Shown in pieces: positions 1 through 11,902 of a stretch of DNA of 64,000 bases (within the stretch, counting starts at the first letter, position 1; every line of letters starts with the position of its first letter). A model generated the notes under the pieces. That model was not told the DNA's origin, did not search any database, and was given only the letters and a program-made list of their open reading frames with translations. A program made the translations under genes and the position numbers. The stretch lies in the NCBI RefSeq assembly GCF_008728515.1, contig NC_044978.1, positions 7,893,771 through 7,957,770 of the forward strand. Reading direction: 5' to 3'. The DNA comes from Papio anubis. Taxonomy: Eukaryota; Chordata; Mammalia; Primates; Cercopithecidae.

Positions 1-929
1 CAAAATTCTGTTCAAAATACTTTGCATATCTAATGTTCTTAACAAAACATGCATTTCAAGCAGAAGTTTTAAGGGTTTTAAATCACAGATTTTCACAGCA
101 CTTCCTTCCGGCAGCTGATGAAAATTGGATAATATACAATCAGAACACTTTTTCTACACATTTTAAATTGATTGAAAAATAGAAACAGATTTAACATTCA
201 AAAAAACACATTTGCAACCGTTATGTAAAAATGGCTTGATCTGATTTAGTAGATACTAGGTATAGAAACTTAGAGCTGACAGCATTCTTTGGGATGTTTT
301 AAAACAGAGGAAACGTATTACAGCACCCAAGCTGCCATTCTCTCAAAATAAGTGCCTCTGACTAACAGCTTGAATCTTCTATAAGGTCTATCATAAAAGA
401 AAACCTTCCACTTAATGAAAGGTGTTCCCCATATTTCACGGTAGGTACAAATCTGCCATTAAATAGGTTATAAATAGTTTCAAAATAAAAACATAAAAGT
501 AATAAATTGGCAAACATGAGATATGTGGAAATACAACATATTTGCATAAGGTTTGAAAGTTCAACATTTATTACTGCCTCAATATGATATATAACTTGGA
601 AATTGAAAAATAACTAGATAGCCATTCAAGTTGTCAGTCTGCATTAACTAGGTGTATATTCAAAGAAAATAAATAACAAACAAGAGTGTTTGTCTTATAT
701 CATGTTTACTAAGCTATCAAGGCATTGACTCCGTGGCCAGAAATATAGTCCAGAGGACATCGTACCTTTATAAAGAAGAGGAGGCATATTTATGGCCAAA
801 GATACCACTTTTACTTTCAAATGCTGTTTTCCTGAAGTAATTCATTCTTTTCCAAAGGCAAGGAAATATGGGACAGTTTTCTCAGCATATTTTCTTTTTC
901 TGTGGGATGTTTGGGCATATTCAAGTTAT
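1..929. other. Unassigned AT-rich DNA
   Basis: I recognise no repeat family and no coding frame here. It is plain AT-rich sequence without tandem structure. It could be unique DNA or a repeat too decayed to recognise by eye. Confidence 0.5.
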
Positions 930-1086
930 TATGTGTTTTTCATAAGGCCATATAATGATAGCTGAAATGTAAATCACTAAGCTTGTCAGAGGAACTGAGA
1001 ACAGAAGCTCCAGAATTAAGAACTTCTCCCCTCAATAATACTTTAAGGCCTCTGCCCATTGGCACACTCGTACCAAGCCAAGGCTC
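930..1086 (+). repeat. Unrecognised 150-bp interspersed repeat, copy 1
   Basis: This segment aligns end to end, at roughly three-quarters identity by eye, with 3886-4046 on the same strand. Shared blocks include TATGTGTTTTT, ATAAGGCCA, GCTGAAATGTAAAT, AGAAGTAAGAAC-like and ACCAAG..AAGGCT. I do not recognise the family. There is no poly-A tail, no clear terminal inverted repeat and no clear TSD. The similarity fades just outside these limits, so they probably approximate the element ends. Confidence 0.6.
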
Positions 1087-2261
1087 TGAACGTAGAGTCC
1101 ACGCAGGAAATTCCATCAACTATGGTGAGGAAGATCAATGTGTTGTCTTTTGACTTATTGAGAAGGAGAAATTTGTGAATAAATGGGATGTGTTTTTCCT
1201 ACTGTAAGAAATTTTCTAATAAAAGTATGGTTTGTGTTGTGCAGTTTATTTCTCAAAGACACATTCTGACCACATTTAAAACCTATTTCAGAGTGTTAGA
1301 GAATGAAGAGGTAGGTTGTATGAAGTCTTACAAACTGGTTAAAAAAAAAAAAAAGTTCCTAAAGAAGAAACAACAACATTAAATTTGGAAAAGATAAACT
1401 GAATATGAAAAACTATTGACTAATGAAGGTAAATTTGGACTATAGGATTCTCTAACAAATCACTATTTATAAATAGGATAGCCAGGCCATTTATTACAAA
1501 AGTGAGGATAGTTTTGAGAGTGAAATTAATAATAGGCATTAACTGGGCCTACATTAGGCAAACAGGAGACATATCCGTCTTATTTATGAGAGATTGGTGG
1601 ATATTTTATTTGGCTAGATTTGAAGATGATGAGATGTCCTTTTTTTACTCTACCAAAATGTGAACAGAGACTTGCTGCAATTATTTTGTCTATCATTTAA
1701 AAACATGACCAAACAGAAGCACTTCAACACATGGCCATGAAGGAATAACTGGCCCTGGATGTGTTCTCCCATCCTAAAGAACAATGAAACTGGACACAGT
1801 ATATACAATAACTGTATGGAGGCGATGAACAACAGCCAGTGCAGGACGGATCTTTGAGAGAAGAGAAGCACATAAAGGAAACTCTATATTTGTCCTGGCT
1901 CCCTGCCTTGTGGCAGTTTCCAGATTGCATGCAAAGAAGTAGAGCCAAAGTAGAGCACTGTGTTAACATTAAACAGAGGAGGCGGAGATCAGCCACCAGG
2001 GCTGCTGTAGCATCTGGAACGTGCATGGTAGGGTACCAGAAAGGAGGGCGGTGCAGGGTAGGGATAGGAGAAAGGAGGAGAAGTCTGTATGGAGTCTCTC
2101 TGGGTCCTTGGCTAAGACTTGTGTTGTACAAATGGAGGGCAAGATTCCATGTGATCAAGCAGGCATTGGCTATTCTTTATGAGGCAGAGAGCTAATCTCT
2201 CTATCTCTTTTATCATGCAGGATGGAGAGAAGCTGAAGCCAACCCAGTCTGAGTGGTAAGA
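1087..2261. other. Unassigned sequence
   Basis: No family is recognised. There is an A14 run near 1340. The part from about 1770 to 2160 is more GC-rich and is open in two frames on opposite strands for 118 and 144 codons. Neither frame resembles a known protein. This part directly abuts the L1M below and could be its degraded upstream region, which I cannot confirm. Confidence 0.4.
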
Positions 2262-2546
2262 GCGAAAGAGAGACATTTTATAATAATAAAAGTCTTCATT
2301 GATTAGGAACTTAGAGCAAGCTCCAACAACAGGTATGTGTGTATGCACCTAATAACAGAGATTCAAAAATGTGTGAAGCGAATGTCGACAGAAGAAAAAA
2401 GGGAAATTGACAAAATCACACTAATACTTAGACATTTTTGACACTTCTTTCTCAGTATTTTGTAGAATAAGTAGATAAAAAATTGTTAGAATAAAGAAAA
2501 TGTCAACCACATGATCAACCAGATTAAATAAATTGATACTTATAAA

Positions 2547-2559
2547 ACACCATACTCAG
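2547..2559 (+). repeat. 13-bp target-site duplication, left
   Basis: ACACCATACTCAG here is repeated exactly at 3016-3028. The pair brackets the whole three-monomer Alu. Confidence 0.9.
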
Positions 2560-2692
2560 CCAGGTGAGGTGGTTCACGCCCATAATCTCAGCACTTTGGG
2601 AGGGCGAGGCAGGTGGATCACCTGAGGTCAGTAGTTTGAGACAAGCCTGGCCAGCATGGAAAAACTCCATCTCTAATCAAAATATAAAAATT
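2560..2692 (+). mobile_element. Alu left monomer (first part of a trimeric Alu)
   Basis: This begins like an Alu 5' end and carries the left-arm landmarks through to the A-rich linker. It stops where a second Alu 5' end starts at 2693. The matching right arm is absent. It shares one outer TSD with the following Alu, so the two form a single composite. Confidence 0.85.
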
Positions 2693-3015
2693 AGGCTGGG
2701 CTCAGTGGCTCACGCCTATAATCCCAGCACTTTGGGAGGACGAGGTGGGCAGATCACCAGGTCAGGATATTGAGACCAGTAAAACCCTGTCTCTACTAAA
2801 AATACAAAAAGTAGCTGGGCCTGGTGGTGCGCGCCTGTAGTCCCAGCTACTCTGGAGGCTGAGGTTGGAGAATCGCTTGAACCTGGGATGGGGAGGTTGC
2901 AGTGAGCTGAGATCGTGTCACTGCACTTCAGCCTGGGTGACAGAATGAGATGCCATCTCAAAACAAAACCAACCAACCAACCAACCAACCAACACAAAAA
3001 CAAAAAACCACACAC
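2693..3015 (+). mobile_element. Complete dimeric Alu with (AACC)n tail
   Basis: This is a full Alu S-type dimer, from GGCTGGGCTCAGTGGCTC to the terminal GACAGAATGAGATGCCATCTC. The tail has become a CCAA/AACC simple repeat at about 2967-2992 followed by an A/C-rich stretch. The downstream TSD lies at 3016-3028. Confidence 0.9.
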
Positions 3016-3395
3016 ACACCATACTCAGTAACTTCGGAGAATACATTTCTTTCAAATGCACTTAAAACATTTGCCAAGATAGATCTTGTGCGATGCTGGG
3101 CTATAAAATAGAATGTCTCAATAAATTTCCAAAGACAGAAACCTCACAGAGTACCTCTCCAATGACAGTGGAATTCAATTACATATTAATAAGAATAGGA
3201 GATATAGAAAATCCCCAAATATTTGGAAATAAAACAACATGCCTCGAAATAATGCATAACGAAATAATAAATCATAAGAGAAATTAGAAGATATTTTGAG
3301 TTAAATGATGATAAAAACACCATGAATAAAAATTTATGGAATGCAGTTAAAGCAGAGATTCAAGGAAAATTTGTAGCATTAAAATACGTATATTA

Positions 3396-3707
3396 GGCTG
3401 GGCCCGGTGGCTCATGCCTGTAACCCCAGCACTCTGGGAGGCCGAGGAAGGCAGATCACCTGAGGTCAGGAGTTTGAGACCAGCCTCGCCAACATGGTGA
3501 AACCCCATCTCTACTAAAAATGCAAACATTAGCTGGGCGTGGTGGCATGCCTCTGTAATCTCAGCTACTCAGGAGACCGAGGCAGGAGAATCGCTTGAAC
3601 CCAGGAGGTGGAGGCTGCAGTGAGCCGAGATTTTGCCACTGCACTCCAGCCTGGGCGACAAAGCGAGACTCCATCTGGGGAAAAACAAAACAAAACAAAA
3701 AAACCCT
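3396..3707 (+). mobile_element. Alu (S-type) inside the L1M
   Basis: A full-length dimeric Alu with both arms and a CAAAA-rich tail. The L1 sequence on its two sides rejoins. A short TSD, TATATTA, lies at 3389-3395 and 3708-3714; the original duplication may have been longer and decayed. Confidence 0.92.
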
Positions 3708-3885
3708 TATATTAGAAGAGAAGTAAGACTTAAAGCTAATAATTTTAATTACCTCCTAAGTATCTGGAAAAAGAAGATCACATAAGAATCAAAGTAAGAA
3801 AATGAAAGGAAATAGTAAAAATAAGGGAATTAAGGTAATTAATTAAGAAAAAATAAAGAAAGTCAACAAATCCAAACGTTGACAC

Positions 3886-4046
3886 TATGTGTTTTTTATA
3901 AGGCCAGGTGGTGAGAGCTGAAATGTAAATGAGTAAGTTTGTTAGAGGAGCTGAGAAGAAAGGCTCCAGAAGTAAGAACGGGTCTGAACTCCTCCTCCCA
4001 GTATCACCTCAATGCCTCTGTCCATTCTCAGACTGGCACCAAGGCT
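3886..4046 (+). repeat. Unrecognised 150-bp interspersed repeat, copy 2
   Basis: This is homologous to 930-1086. It interrupts the L1M ORF2 exactly where the L1 sequence would otherwise continue: L1-like bases end near 3885 and resume near 4047. It is therefore an insertion into, or replacement within, the L1. No convincing TSD is visible. Confidence 0.62.
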
Positions 4047-4237
4047 AATAAAACTAATGGACCCAGCAAGACTGATCAAGAAAGAAATCTGAAAATACAA
4101 ATAATCCATATCAAAAATGAAAGAGGGAACATAATCACAATTCATAGAGACATTCAAAGGATAATAAACAAATAAGAACATTTGTGTAAATACACTTTAC
4201 AACTTAAATAAAATAAGTATATTGAATGACACTGTTT

Positions 4238-4455
4238 GTCACATCGACACATAGAGGGGAACTACACACACCGGGGCCTATCAGAAGGCAGAGGGTGGGA
4301 GGAGGGGGAGGATCAGGAAAAATAACTAATGGATACTGGGCTTAATACCTGGGTGATGAAATAATCTGTACAACAAACCCTCATGACACAAGTTTATCTA
4401 TGTAACAAACCTGCACATGTGTCCCTGAACTTAAAATAAAAGTTAAAAAAAAAAG
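4238..4455 (+). mobile_element. 5'-truncated L1 3' end (L1PA/L1PB type) in the older L1M
   Basis: It contains the primate L1 3' landmarks: CACACACCGGGGCCT, the G-rich tract GGGTGGGAGGAGGGGGAGG, TATGTAACAAACCTGCACATG and GAACTTAAAATAAAAGTT followed by a poly-A tail. Only the last 210 bases are present. Older L1M ORF2 sequence flanks it on both sides. Confidence 0.88.
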
Positions 4456-5743
4456 TAAAACCCTATAAATATTAACACAAAAAGCAGAAAACCTGAATAA
4501 CTTTATATCTACATAAATATTATATATATATACACACACATATATTTAAATTGCAATTAAAAAGCTCCCCACCAAGATAACTCTAAGCCTACATGGATGC
4601 TCTGGTGAGTTTCTATAAAAATTTTATGAAACATATAAATCTACACAAATTATTTAAGAAAACACAAAAGGAAGAAATATTTAAATACCTTCCAACTCAT
4701 TTAATGAGACCAACAGCATCTTGGTAATAAAACCTGACAAAAATATTTCAAGAAAATATAGAAACCAGTATGTCTCCTGAATATAGACATAAATAAGTTT
4801 TAACAAAACACTCTCAAGTCAGATCTAGGATTACATAAAATAACCATACATCATGAGCAAATGAGGATTTTATCCCAGGAATGCAAGATGGACTTAGCAC
4901 TTAAAAAAATCAATTTAATTCACCAAATTATCAGAAAAGGAAGAAAGACCATATAATCATTTCAATGTAGGCAGGAAGGAAAGCTTTTGACAAAACTGAA
5001 CACCCCTTCGTTATAAAACGCACTTAACAAAGTAGGAATAAAAAGGAACCTCCTTAGTCTGAGAAAACATCTATGAAAAGCCTGAAGTTAACATCATACT
5101 TAATAACAAAATATTGAACATTTTTTCTTCTCCTGAGGTCAGAAATGAGGCATATTGTTCTCACCACTTCTATTCAACATCGTACGGAGAGTCTGAGATA
5201 GGACAATAAGTAAAGGGAAAGACATAAAAGGCATAAAGTTTGGAAAAGATGAAGTCAAACTCTTTATTCAAAGACAAAATGACCGTTTACATAAAAATTC
5301 AAAAGAATCTATAAAAAAAACCTACTAGAGAGTTCTAAACTAAAAAATACAAAATATTTAAAAAGATCTAAATAAAAGGAGAGAGTTACCATATTCATGG
5401 ATTAGAAGACTCAAAATCATTAAAATAGTCATTTTTCTTCAAATTGAACTAGAGATTCAATGCAATGTCAATCAAAATCTCAACAAGCTCTTTTGTAGAA
5501 AATGACTAGTTGATTCTAAGCTATATATGGAATTGTAAAAGATCTAAAATGGCTAGAAAAATTCATGAAAAAGAAGAATAAAATTTAGGACTTATATCAC
5601 CTGATTTCAAGACTACAATGTTCTTAGTGTGGTATTGATATAGGGATAATAGAATAGATCAATAAAATCAAATAAACAGTTCAGAAATAGACACATATGA
5701 CCCATTAACTTTCACCAAAATTCCAAAGCTATTCAATTTGAAG

Positions 5744-5769
5744 TTTTTTTTTTTTTTTTTTTTTTTTTT
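5744..5769 (+). repeat. Poly-T run (T26)
   Basis: An uninterrupted 26-base T run inside the old L1M, where the L1 has a mixed T-rich segment. Likely local slippage expansion. Confidence 0.85.
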
Positions 5770-6040
5770 GCTGAATTGAAATAATTGTGTGAACATATAA
5801 AAACAAATGCATCTCAACCCCTACTTCACACTATGCATAAAAACTAATTCAAGATCACAGACCCAATTGCATCAAAACTATAAGGATTTTCAAACCTGGT
5901 ATTGGCAAATATTTTTTAGAGAGGATACAGAAAGCACCAAGAATAAAAATATTGATCAATGTCATCAAAATTTTTAAAAGCCTATTTATCATAAGACATT
6001 GTTAAGAAATAAGGTAAGTCATTAACTGAATGAAAATATT

Positions 6041-6145
6041 CATAATACATCTGACATAATACATCTGACAAAGGTCTACCCAAAAGATATTTTAAAGACA
6101 AATATCCGAAAAGCAAATACCTGAATACCCAAAAGATATTTTAAA
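6041..6145 (+). repeat. Short internal duplications in L1M
   Basis: A 14-bp unit CATAATACATCTGA occurs twice in tandem near 6041-6069. The block TACCCAAAAGATATTTTAAA recurs about 48 bases apart. Local replication-slippage changes in the decayed L1. Confidence 0.65.
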
Positions 6146-7128
6146 AGCAAGTCAGACAAGCATATCTAATGGGCAAAGGACTCAAATAGACACTCCAAAA
6201 AAGGCAGACTCATGAATGGCTAATAAGCACATGAAAATATGCATCATTAGTCATGAGGATAATGTAAATTTAAAGCCACAGTGAGATCACAAGAAAGCTA
6301 AAACCAAGAAGAATAATAACACCAGTTGTTATTTGGGACAAATGGAACTCTCATACATTTCTGGTGAGAGTGTAAAATGGGACAAAGGCTTGAAAATACT
6401 GCTAGACAGTGTGTCAAAAGCTAACCAGAAATTTTACTCCTTGGTCTTATCCCAAGAGAAATGAACACATATGTCCACAGAAAGACTTTCACAAAAATGT
6501 TCATGACAGCTTGATTCATAGTATCTAAAACTTGGAAATAACCCAAAGGTACAGGAGGCGAATGATTAAAAAGTTGTGGCATATTAATCAATGAAATACT
6601 ATTCAAGAGTAAAAAATACATGTATGACTACTGTCATACTCAACAACAGGTTTGGAACTGAAAAACATCACGTTGAACGAAAGAAGCCCGAAGCAGAAAG
6701 GCACACGTTGTATGATTCCCTTTCAAAGAAGGTTAAGGGTAGGTAAAACCAACCTTCATGACAGACAGAACACTGGTTGTTTATTGGTGGTGTTTAAGTA
6801 GAATTGACCTTGTCTTTATTACAGAAAAAAACTCCTTGTTTTTCACATTAATAGCCCAATGGAATATTTCCATGTGTCTACTTCCGTAATTTCCAACATG
6901 TTTTTAAGTTGTGATACTGTCAAATTGTGCATTTTAATGTCAATTTTATTACTTTTATTACTTTTTGAGCATTGTTGTGATATTGTATTTACTTTCTCCT
7001 AATTTAGACACAAATCCCATTATGCAGTGACTAGGTCATCTCTCTGTTCTGAAGAATATCAAGCAAATTCTCAGTGCACTCCGTAAATGTTAAGCTTATA
7101 AAAATCTCTACATCTCAAGGTCTTGGTT

Positions 7129-7299
7129 TAAAAAATTTAAATTTTTAATTTTTGTGGGTACCTAGTAGTTGTATATATTTATGGGTGGTTACATGCGATG
7201 TTTAGATGCTGGCAGGAATGTGGAAAACATCATGGAGAAGGGGATATCCATCCCCTCCCCTCAGCATTTATCCTTTATAGGACAAACAATTCAATTACT
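7129..7299 (-). mobile_element. L1 3' end, antisense and 5'-truncated
   Basis: Read on the minus strand, this is a mammalian L1 3' UTR. It has a GGGGATGGATA-type block and ends with CCACAAAAATTAAAAATTTAAA. On the plus strand the marks are TTTTTGTGGGTACCTAGTAG, TATATTTATGGGTGG and ATCCATCCCCTCC. About 170 bases remain. Confidence 0.7.
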
Positions 7300-9599
7300 G
7301 AATACCAATTTTAACTTTGCAGCTGACTAACTGCTTTATAACATGCATAACCTTAAAATAATTAGAAGCCTCCTAGATCAATTTCAACAAAACTGAGTAG
7401 GAATTATTACTTTAAATCCTTTTCTTTTATACATGATTTACATAATGAAAGATAAATACATGTTTAAGAATATGTAAGGTGACATAGGTATATAGAGGAC
7501 TGCAAATCCCTCTAAACTGAAGTGTTTCCTGAAATTTAAGAGCAAAGTCAAGAAGTTCTTCTGGGTAACAGGGAATTAATATATAATAGGTAAGATGAGA
7601 TAAAATATCACACTGTGATTTGCAGATTAATAATGACACTAAATGTAAAGAAATGGTTTAGATGACACATTATTTTTACGAAAGGAACCAGATACCCTAA
7701 AATATAAACTAATAATGTAGGATTAGAACCCTAACATTTCAAAATAGTATAAGAAAATTGGTCAGCAACAGTTTTTTTTGGAAGTTTAGGATAGGTAGAA
7801 ATCCTAATATTAAGTGGAACATTCAAAGTGTTAGGATTTAATTGCTATTTTTTAGGAAGAGGCCTAAAAATTAGCAGGAATCAGGAGGCTGTTGGGAAGG
7901 CCTTCTCTGGAATAAATAACTAGAAATGCATTTATCTTTCTTGAAATAAAGAAATGTGATCCTATTTTGTCATTTATTATGCTAAATACAATAAAGTCTT
8001 TAAGAAACGTGTCATTAAGCTGTTCACCGATCTACTTCTCTCTTCTTGGTTGCTTTGAGAAACCATGCAAAATCTTCATCCCATATTAATTACCAATTTA
8101 ATCAGTCAATGCTAAAAGAAAATCTTTTGCTTTAATTATAAAAGGCAGTTGCTGTAAACATTTGACGTGACGAATACCTTTGCTGATCTTGGGCAAGTTG
8201 TAATTTATTAAGCACAAATATGAGAACAACACAAGTAGAGGCTTAATCAGCAGTGACCCTCGATTAAAACAGGTGATGTTTGCTGGGGTTTAGAATAATG
8301 GTGAGATAATGCCAATTAGTTGTCAAATCATCTGGCAAAACAGCTGTTACATAAATAGAAGATCAGTTGGGTTTCTCGTTTATTTTCCCAATTTTGTCTT
8401 TTTAAAGTCATTCAAAAAGATAGTTCCTCTGTTTATATAACATTTAAAAGCAGGGGAAATAAATTTGCAGTGTTAGAAGTCATGATCCTGGTTAGCCATG
8501 CTGGGGTGAGGGAAGGGAGGTGGGAGGGGGTGTGACTAGAAGGGGCTCGGGGCTGGAGATACCTTTTGGCGTGTGGAGAATATGCTGTTTGTTAACCGGG
8601 TCCTGGTTAAGGGATGCGCTCCCTTTGTAAAAATCCAACAAGCTGTGTGCTCATGGTTCCCACATTTTCTGCATGTATATTATGCTTCCAAAAAATTTCC
8701 CCTAAAATATAAACTATTTCCAGAAATATAGGGAATTACCTCAATATTGTGTCAAAACTGAAAGGTTTTATACAAATGTCTGAAAGAAATAAGTTTTCTT
8801 GAAAACTTTTCCTCAATTCCCTCTATCTCCTAGAAAACATACCAGAACATCTACAATTTTTATTCAATAGGATTTTAAACAAAATGGAGGCATAAACATT
8901 AGCCTTGTGCTTACCATCAGATTTAGAAATGTATATGCTACTTACCAAAAAGGTGTGTTCTGTCTCACTTTTGTGGCAATTTGTTCATTAGAGTTGTCAA
9001 GCAGAGATATTGGCTGTGGTACAAGCCTGGAAAAACAGAACAAATAGAAAAATTGCTATCCTATAAAACATTACTTTTATCGTAAGAGTATATGTCACCT
9101 ATTTCCTAATGTATTTTTCTGCAGAACTATAAAATGATAACTGGTTTGCTCTGTCATGTAACAAGCAATTACTATCTCTGCATATACCAGGTGATACGGG
9201 AGATGTGTAGCTGTCTATTGTAAAACGTTTTCTTCAAGGAAATTAAGCAAACAAAGACGTGTAATAAATATACCAAACTGGTGAGTATCATAAAGGATGT
9301 ATAATCAAATGTAGTCGGGAGGCAGAAGAGGTGACTTCTAACTGGAAGACGTGGTGATTTTTGGAGGAGGTGGGGCCTAAATGGAGACTGGGGATAGGTA
9401 TGGTCTTCAAGGTGGTGGGCAGGGCCTGGGACAGGAAGATTGAATGGGGAGCAGCCCATGTATGGGGGACAAAATGACCAAGTTACAGAGTTTGAACATA
9501 ATGGAAATAGGAGGGGAAATTTGATGCGTTGCAGTTTGATTGAAGGAATTTTTCAGAGGGATTGGAACTGAGGTGAAACTGTGAGAACAGCGATTAAGT
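7300..9599. other. Unassigned, mostly unique AT-rich DNA
   Basis: No recognised interspersed repeat and no coding frame. The part at 8030-8480 is rich in homeodomain-type TAATTA/CAATTA words and one CAGCTG E-box, and looks like a candidate conserved noncoding block. A short G-rich stretch (GGGAGGTGGGAGGGGGTG) follows at about 8510-8535. Confidence 0.5.
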
Positions 9600-10030
9600 C
9601 ACTTGTAATAATTTGGGTACTGTGCTAGGCCCAGAAATTCAGCAGTGAAATTAGAAGGATATGAGCCCAGGCCTCATGGAATTCCCAGCTTATGGAGACA
9701 AACTGATATAGTGGATTATAATAATGCATGATGAAAAGCAGAGGTTTACTGGGGGATCTGTAGCAGGGGAATCAGTGTGGTCCAAGGTTCAGAGATTTAA
9801 AACAAAACAAAACTTCAAGTCTCAGAAAAGTGATCATTAAGGCAATGAGGTTAGATGAGATTGCCAAGGGACAGTGTAGAATATAAAGGGGGTGGATATG
9901 GACAGACTCCCATCTAGGAGGGAGGAAGGAATCAGAGAAGAGGAAGGAGTCTCTGAAGACTGCGGCGTTAGGAAAGACAAGAGACGCAAGTTTTATGGAG
10001 GAGGCTGTGTTCAAACGCAGAATGCTTTAA
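9600..10030 (+). mobile_element. L2-like ancient LINE fragment
   Basis: The segment starting near 9610 (GGTACTGTGCTAGGCCCAGAAATTCAGCAGTGAA, given in parts: GGTACTGTGCTAGG then TTCAGCAGTGAA) and the following CTCATGGAATTCCCAGCTTATGGAGACA match the pattern of an old mammalian repeat, which I assign tentatively to L2. The later part (GTCCAAGGTTCAGAG, GGTTAGATGAGATTGCCAAGGGA) is consistent but weaker. Confidence 0.4.
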
Positions 10031-11902
10031 AACTCAGGCAGGGTTAATACTGAGAAGTGGTTATTTGTCTTGTTTGTTGACTTGGATACATTAAAAAATG
10101 CTAATAAAAATTGTGGGGTGATGGAGCTGGCCTGATGTTCGGTTATTCTACACACACATCAGTGCTATTGTTCTCTTTTCTGAAAAGCAGCCTGTCTTAA
10201 ACATCATGCAGTGATTCAGGACTTAGCCTGGCTAGGGTTCACAGATTAGAATAAATGACAAAAATAATCATTTCAAAAGCTATAAATTGTAAATATATAA
10301 TCGCAGTGACTTCTCATTCTTTTACAACTACAGGATTTTTATTACTTGCAATTATATGCCAAAGAAACAAACCAAGGCAGTATCTAGATAAACTAAGTAA
10401 CTGAGTGGAGGAGCAGTTGGTTTGGTTGTTCAGTCCATCCTAATTAGGAATTAGACACAACGGATCACCACACAGTTAACCAGGAGGATGTTAGAAACTT
10501 CTAGATTCACTGTGATTTTAGCCATAGCTTATAGTTAACAGCCTTGATTTCTTGAAAATTACAGAAGATAGAAATAGCACATTAATTTATGGAGAATAAT
10601 TACTTAAGGGTGCTATTGAGTTTAGCCATGCAATCAAGATTATGGTTTCCAAATATCAAGTGAATTAAAATAGTCATTTACTGTTAACTTTTCCCTTGCA
10701 GAAACCATTTTCAGCTTTCAGGAATTTCACACCCCTTGCAAATATTTAGAAAAATAACTAAGATCTATGGATTTAAAGAAAATGAATATAGTATACAATT
10801 TAGAGCCATTCGTATTCTGTACAGGTTTATAAACAGTGATAACCAAACTGATTATTTAAAATGGACTTAAACTGACCAATTTTTCTGTTCATAGATAGAC
10901 ATTTTTCTATATTCTGAGATTTTTTTCCAATCAAGCCTCCTTAAATATATATTTGGGGGATTTTGATAAGAATCACAATACAAATGGAAGAAGAGTACAG
11001 TGACCAGATTTCTAAAGCTCTACAAACCTATGGACGAGTATCATTTCTGAAGATCAGAGGAAAAAAGTATCTATGATGAAAATAGACAGAGTGGAAAAAA
11101 ATGGTTATTTCTGTCAGCGCTAAAAAGCTTAGAGAGTCACTGATTAAGGTCACTGCCAATTTTGTCAATGAGGAAAGTGCTTTAGCAAGCCTTCAACCCC
11201 TCATCTTTGCCATCCTCCGTGTAGGCATGAGGATGACGGTACTGTCAGCGTGTCCATGATCAAACACTAAGGGGATTCGGGGTCAACCAGACTAGAACTT
11301 TTTAGCAGAAAACTGAAGGTGTCTAAAACCAACTCCAAAGAATGCATTTTGTGTCTTCTGTCCCTTTGTCCCCTGAAGGGCCATCATCAGCAGCAGCAAG
11401 AAAAAGGAGAAGAAAGAAGAAAGGAAAAAATAGCTGTTAGCCATATTCACATTTGTTCTTGGCTTTTCTGGAAATAAAATGTAAAATCTCCAGGAACTAG
11501 CTTTCCTTTAAAGATTTATTAATACAATGACAACTGTTCACAACAGCTAGTAAGATCTAAATCCTGTGCTCTAAGCTAATATCCAGACAGTGTATTGGCA
11601 ATCGACAGCCAGAACAGCTTGCCTTGTTACTCAGGTGAAGTTTATTAAACACTTTTTCTATCTGTAAGCTCCAAAGAACGGTGGAAGATGCTTGTAAATC
11701 GACTCCAGTAGTACCTGAATAATGTAACTGGAAATTAGAACAAGATAAGCAATAGTTATTTCACATTAGAACACACTTTATATTACTTTGTAAGGGTGGA
11801 TTGATATGTTCAGACACGCAGGTGTCACCGAGCCTTCATCTGAGCCATAGAATCACCTCACCCTAGAGCAAGTGGAGAACAATTAATGAAATACTTGGTT
11901 TG
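10031..11902. other. Unassigned, mostly unique DNA
   Basis: No repeat recognised. A perfect palindrome CCTAATTAGG lies near 10438, within CATCCTAATTAGGAATTAG. Around 11380-11430 a short CAGCAGCAG/AAGAAG purine-rich segment occurs. No coding frame. Confidence 0.45.

Larger units (their letters stand above)
2262..6967 (+). mobile_element. Old L1M-type LINE, ORF2 to 3' UTR, heavily nested
   Basis: Blocks of mammalian L1 ORF2 are readable in order on the plus strand. They run from endonuclease-type sequence (GCACCTAATAACAGAG at about 2345), through the pre-RT region (3029-3395, 3715-3885, 4040-4236) and RT and later parts (4456-6300), to the C-terminal segment (about 6340-6620) and a degraded 3' UTR. 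No frame is open for long, so it is a fossil. It is split by a three-monomer Alu (2560-3015), an Alu (3396-3707), the 150-bp repeat copy 2, and a younger L1 3' end. Subfamily is not resolved by eye. The divergence implies insertion well before the primates' Alu expansion. Confidence 0.82.

Noticed and set aside
1724..2195. 144- and 118-codon frames on opposite strands
   Set aside because: They overlap each other, have no recognised domain, and neither shows exon boundaries or codon bias that would favour it over chance.
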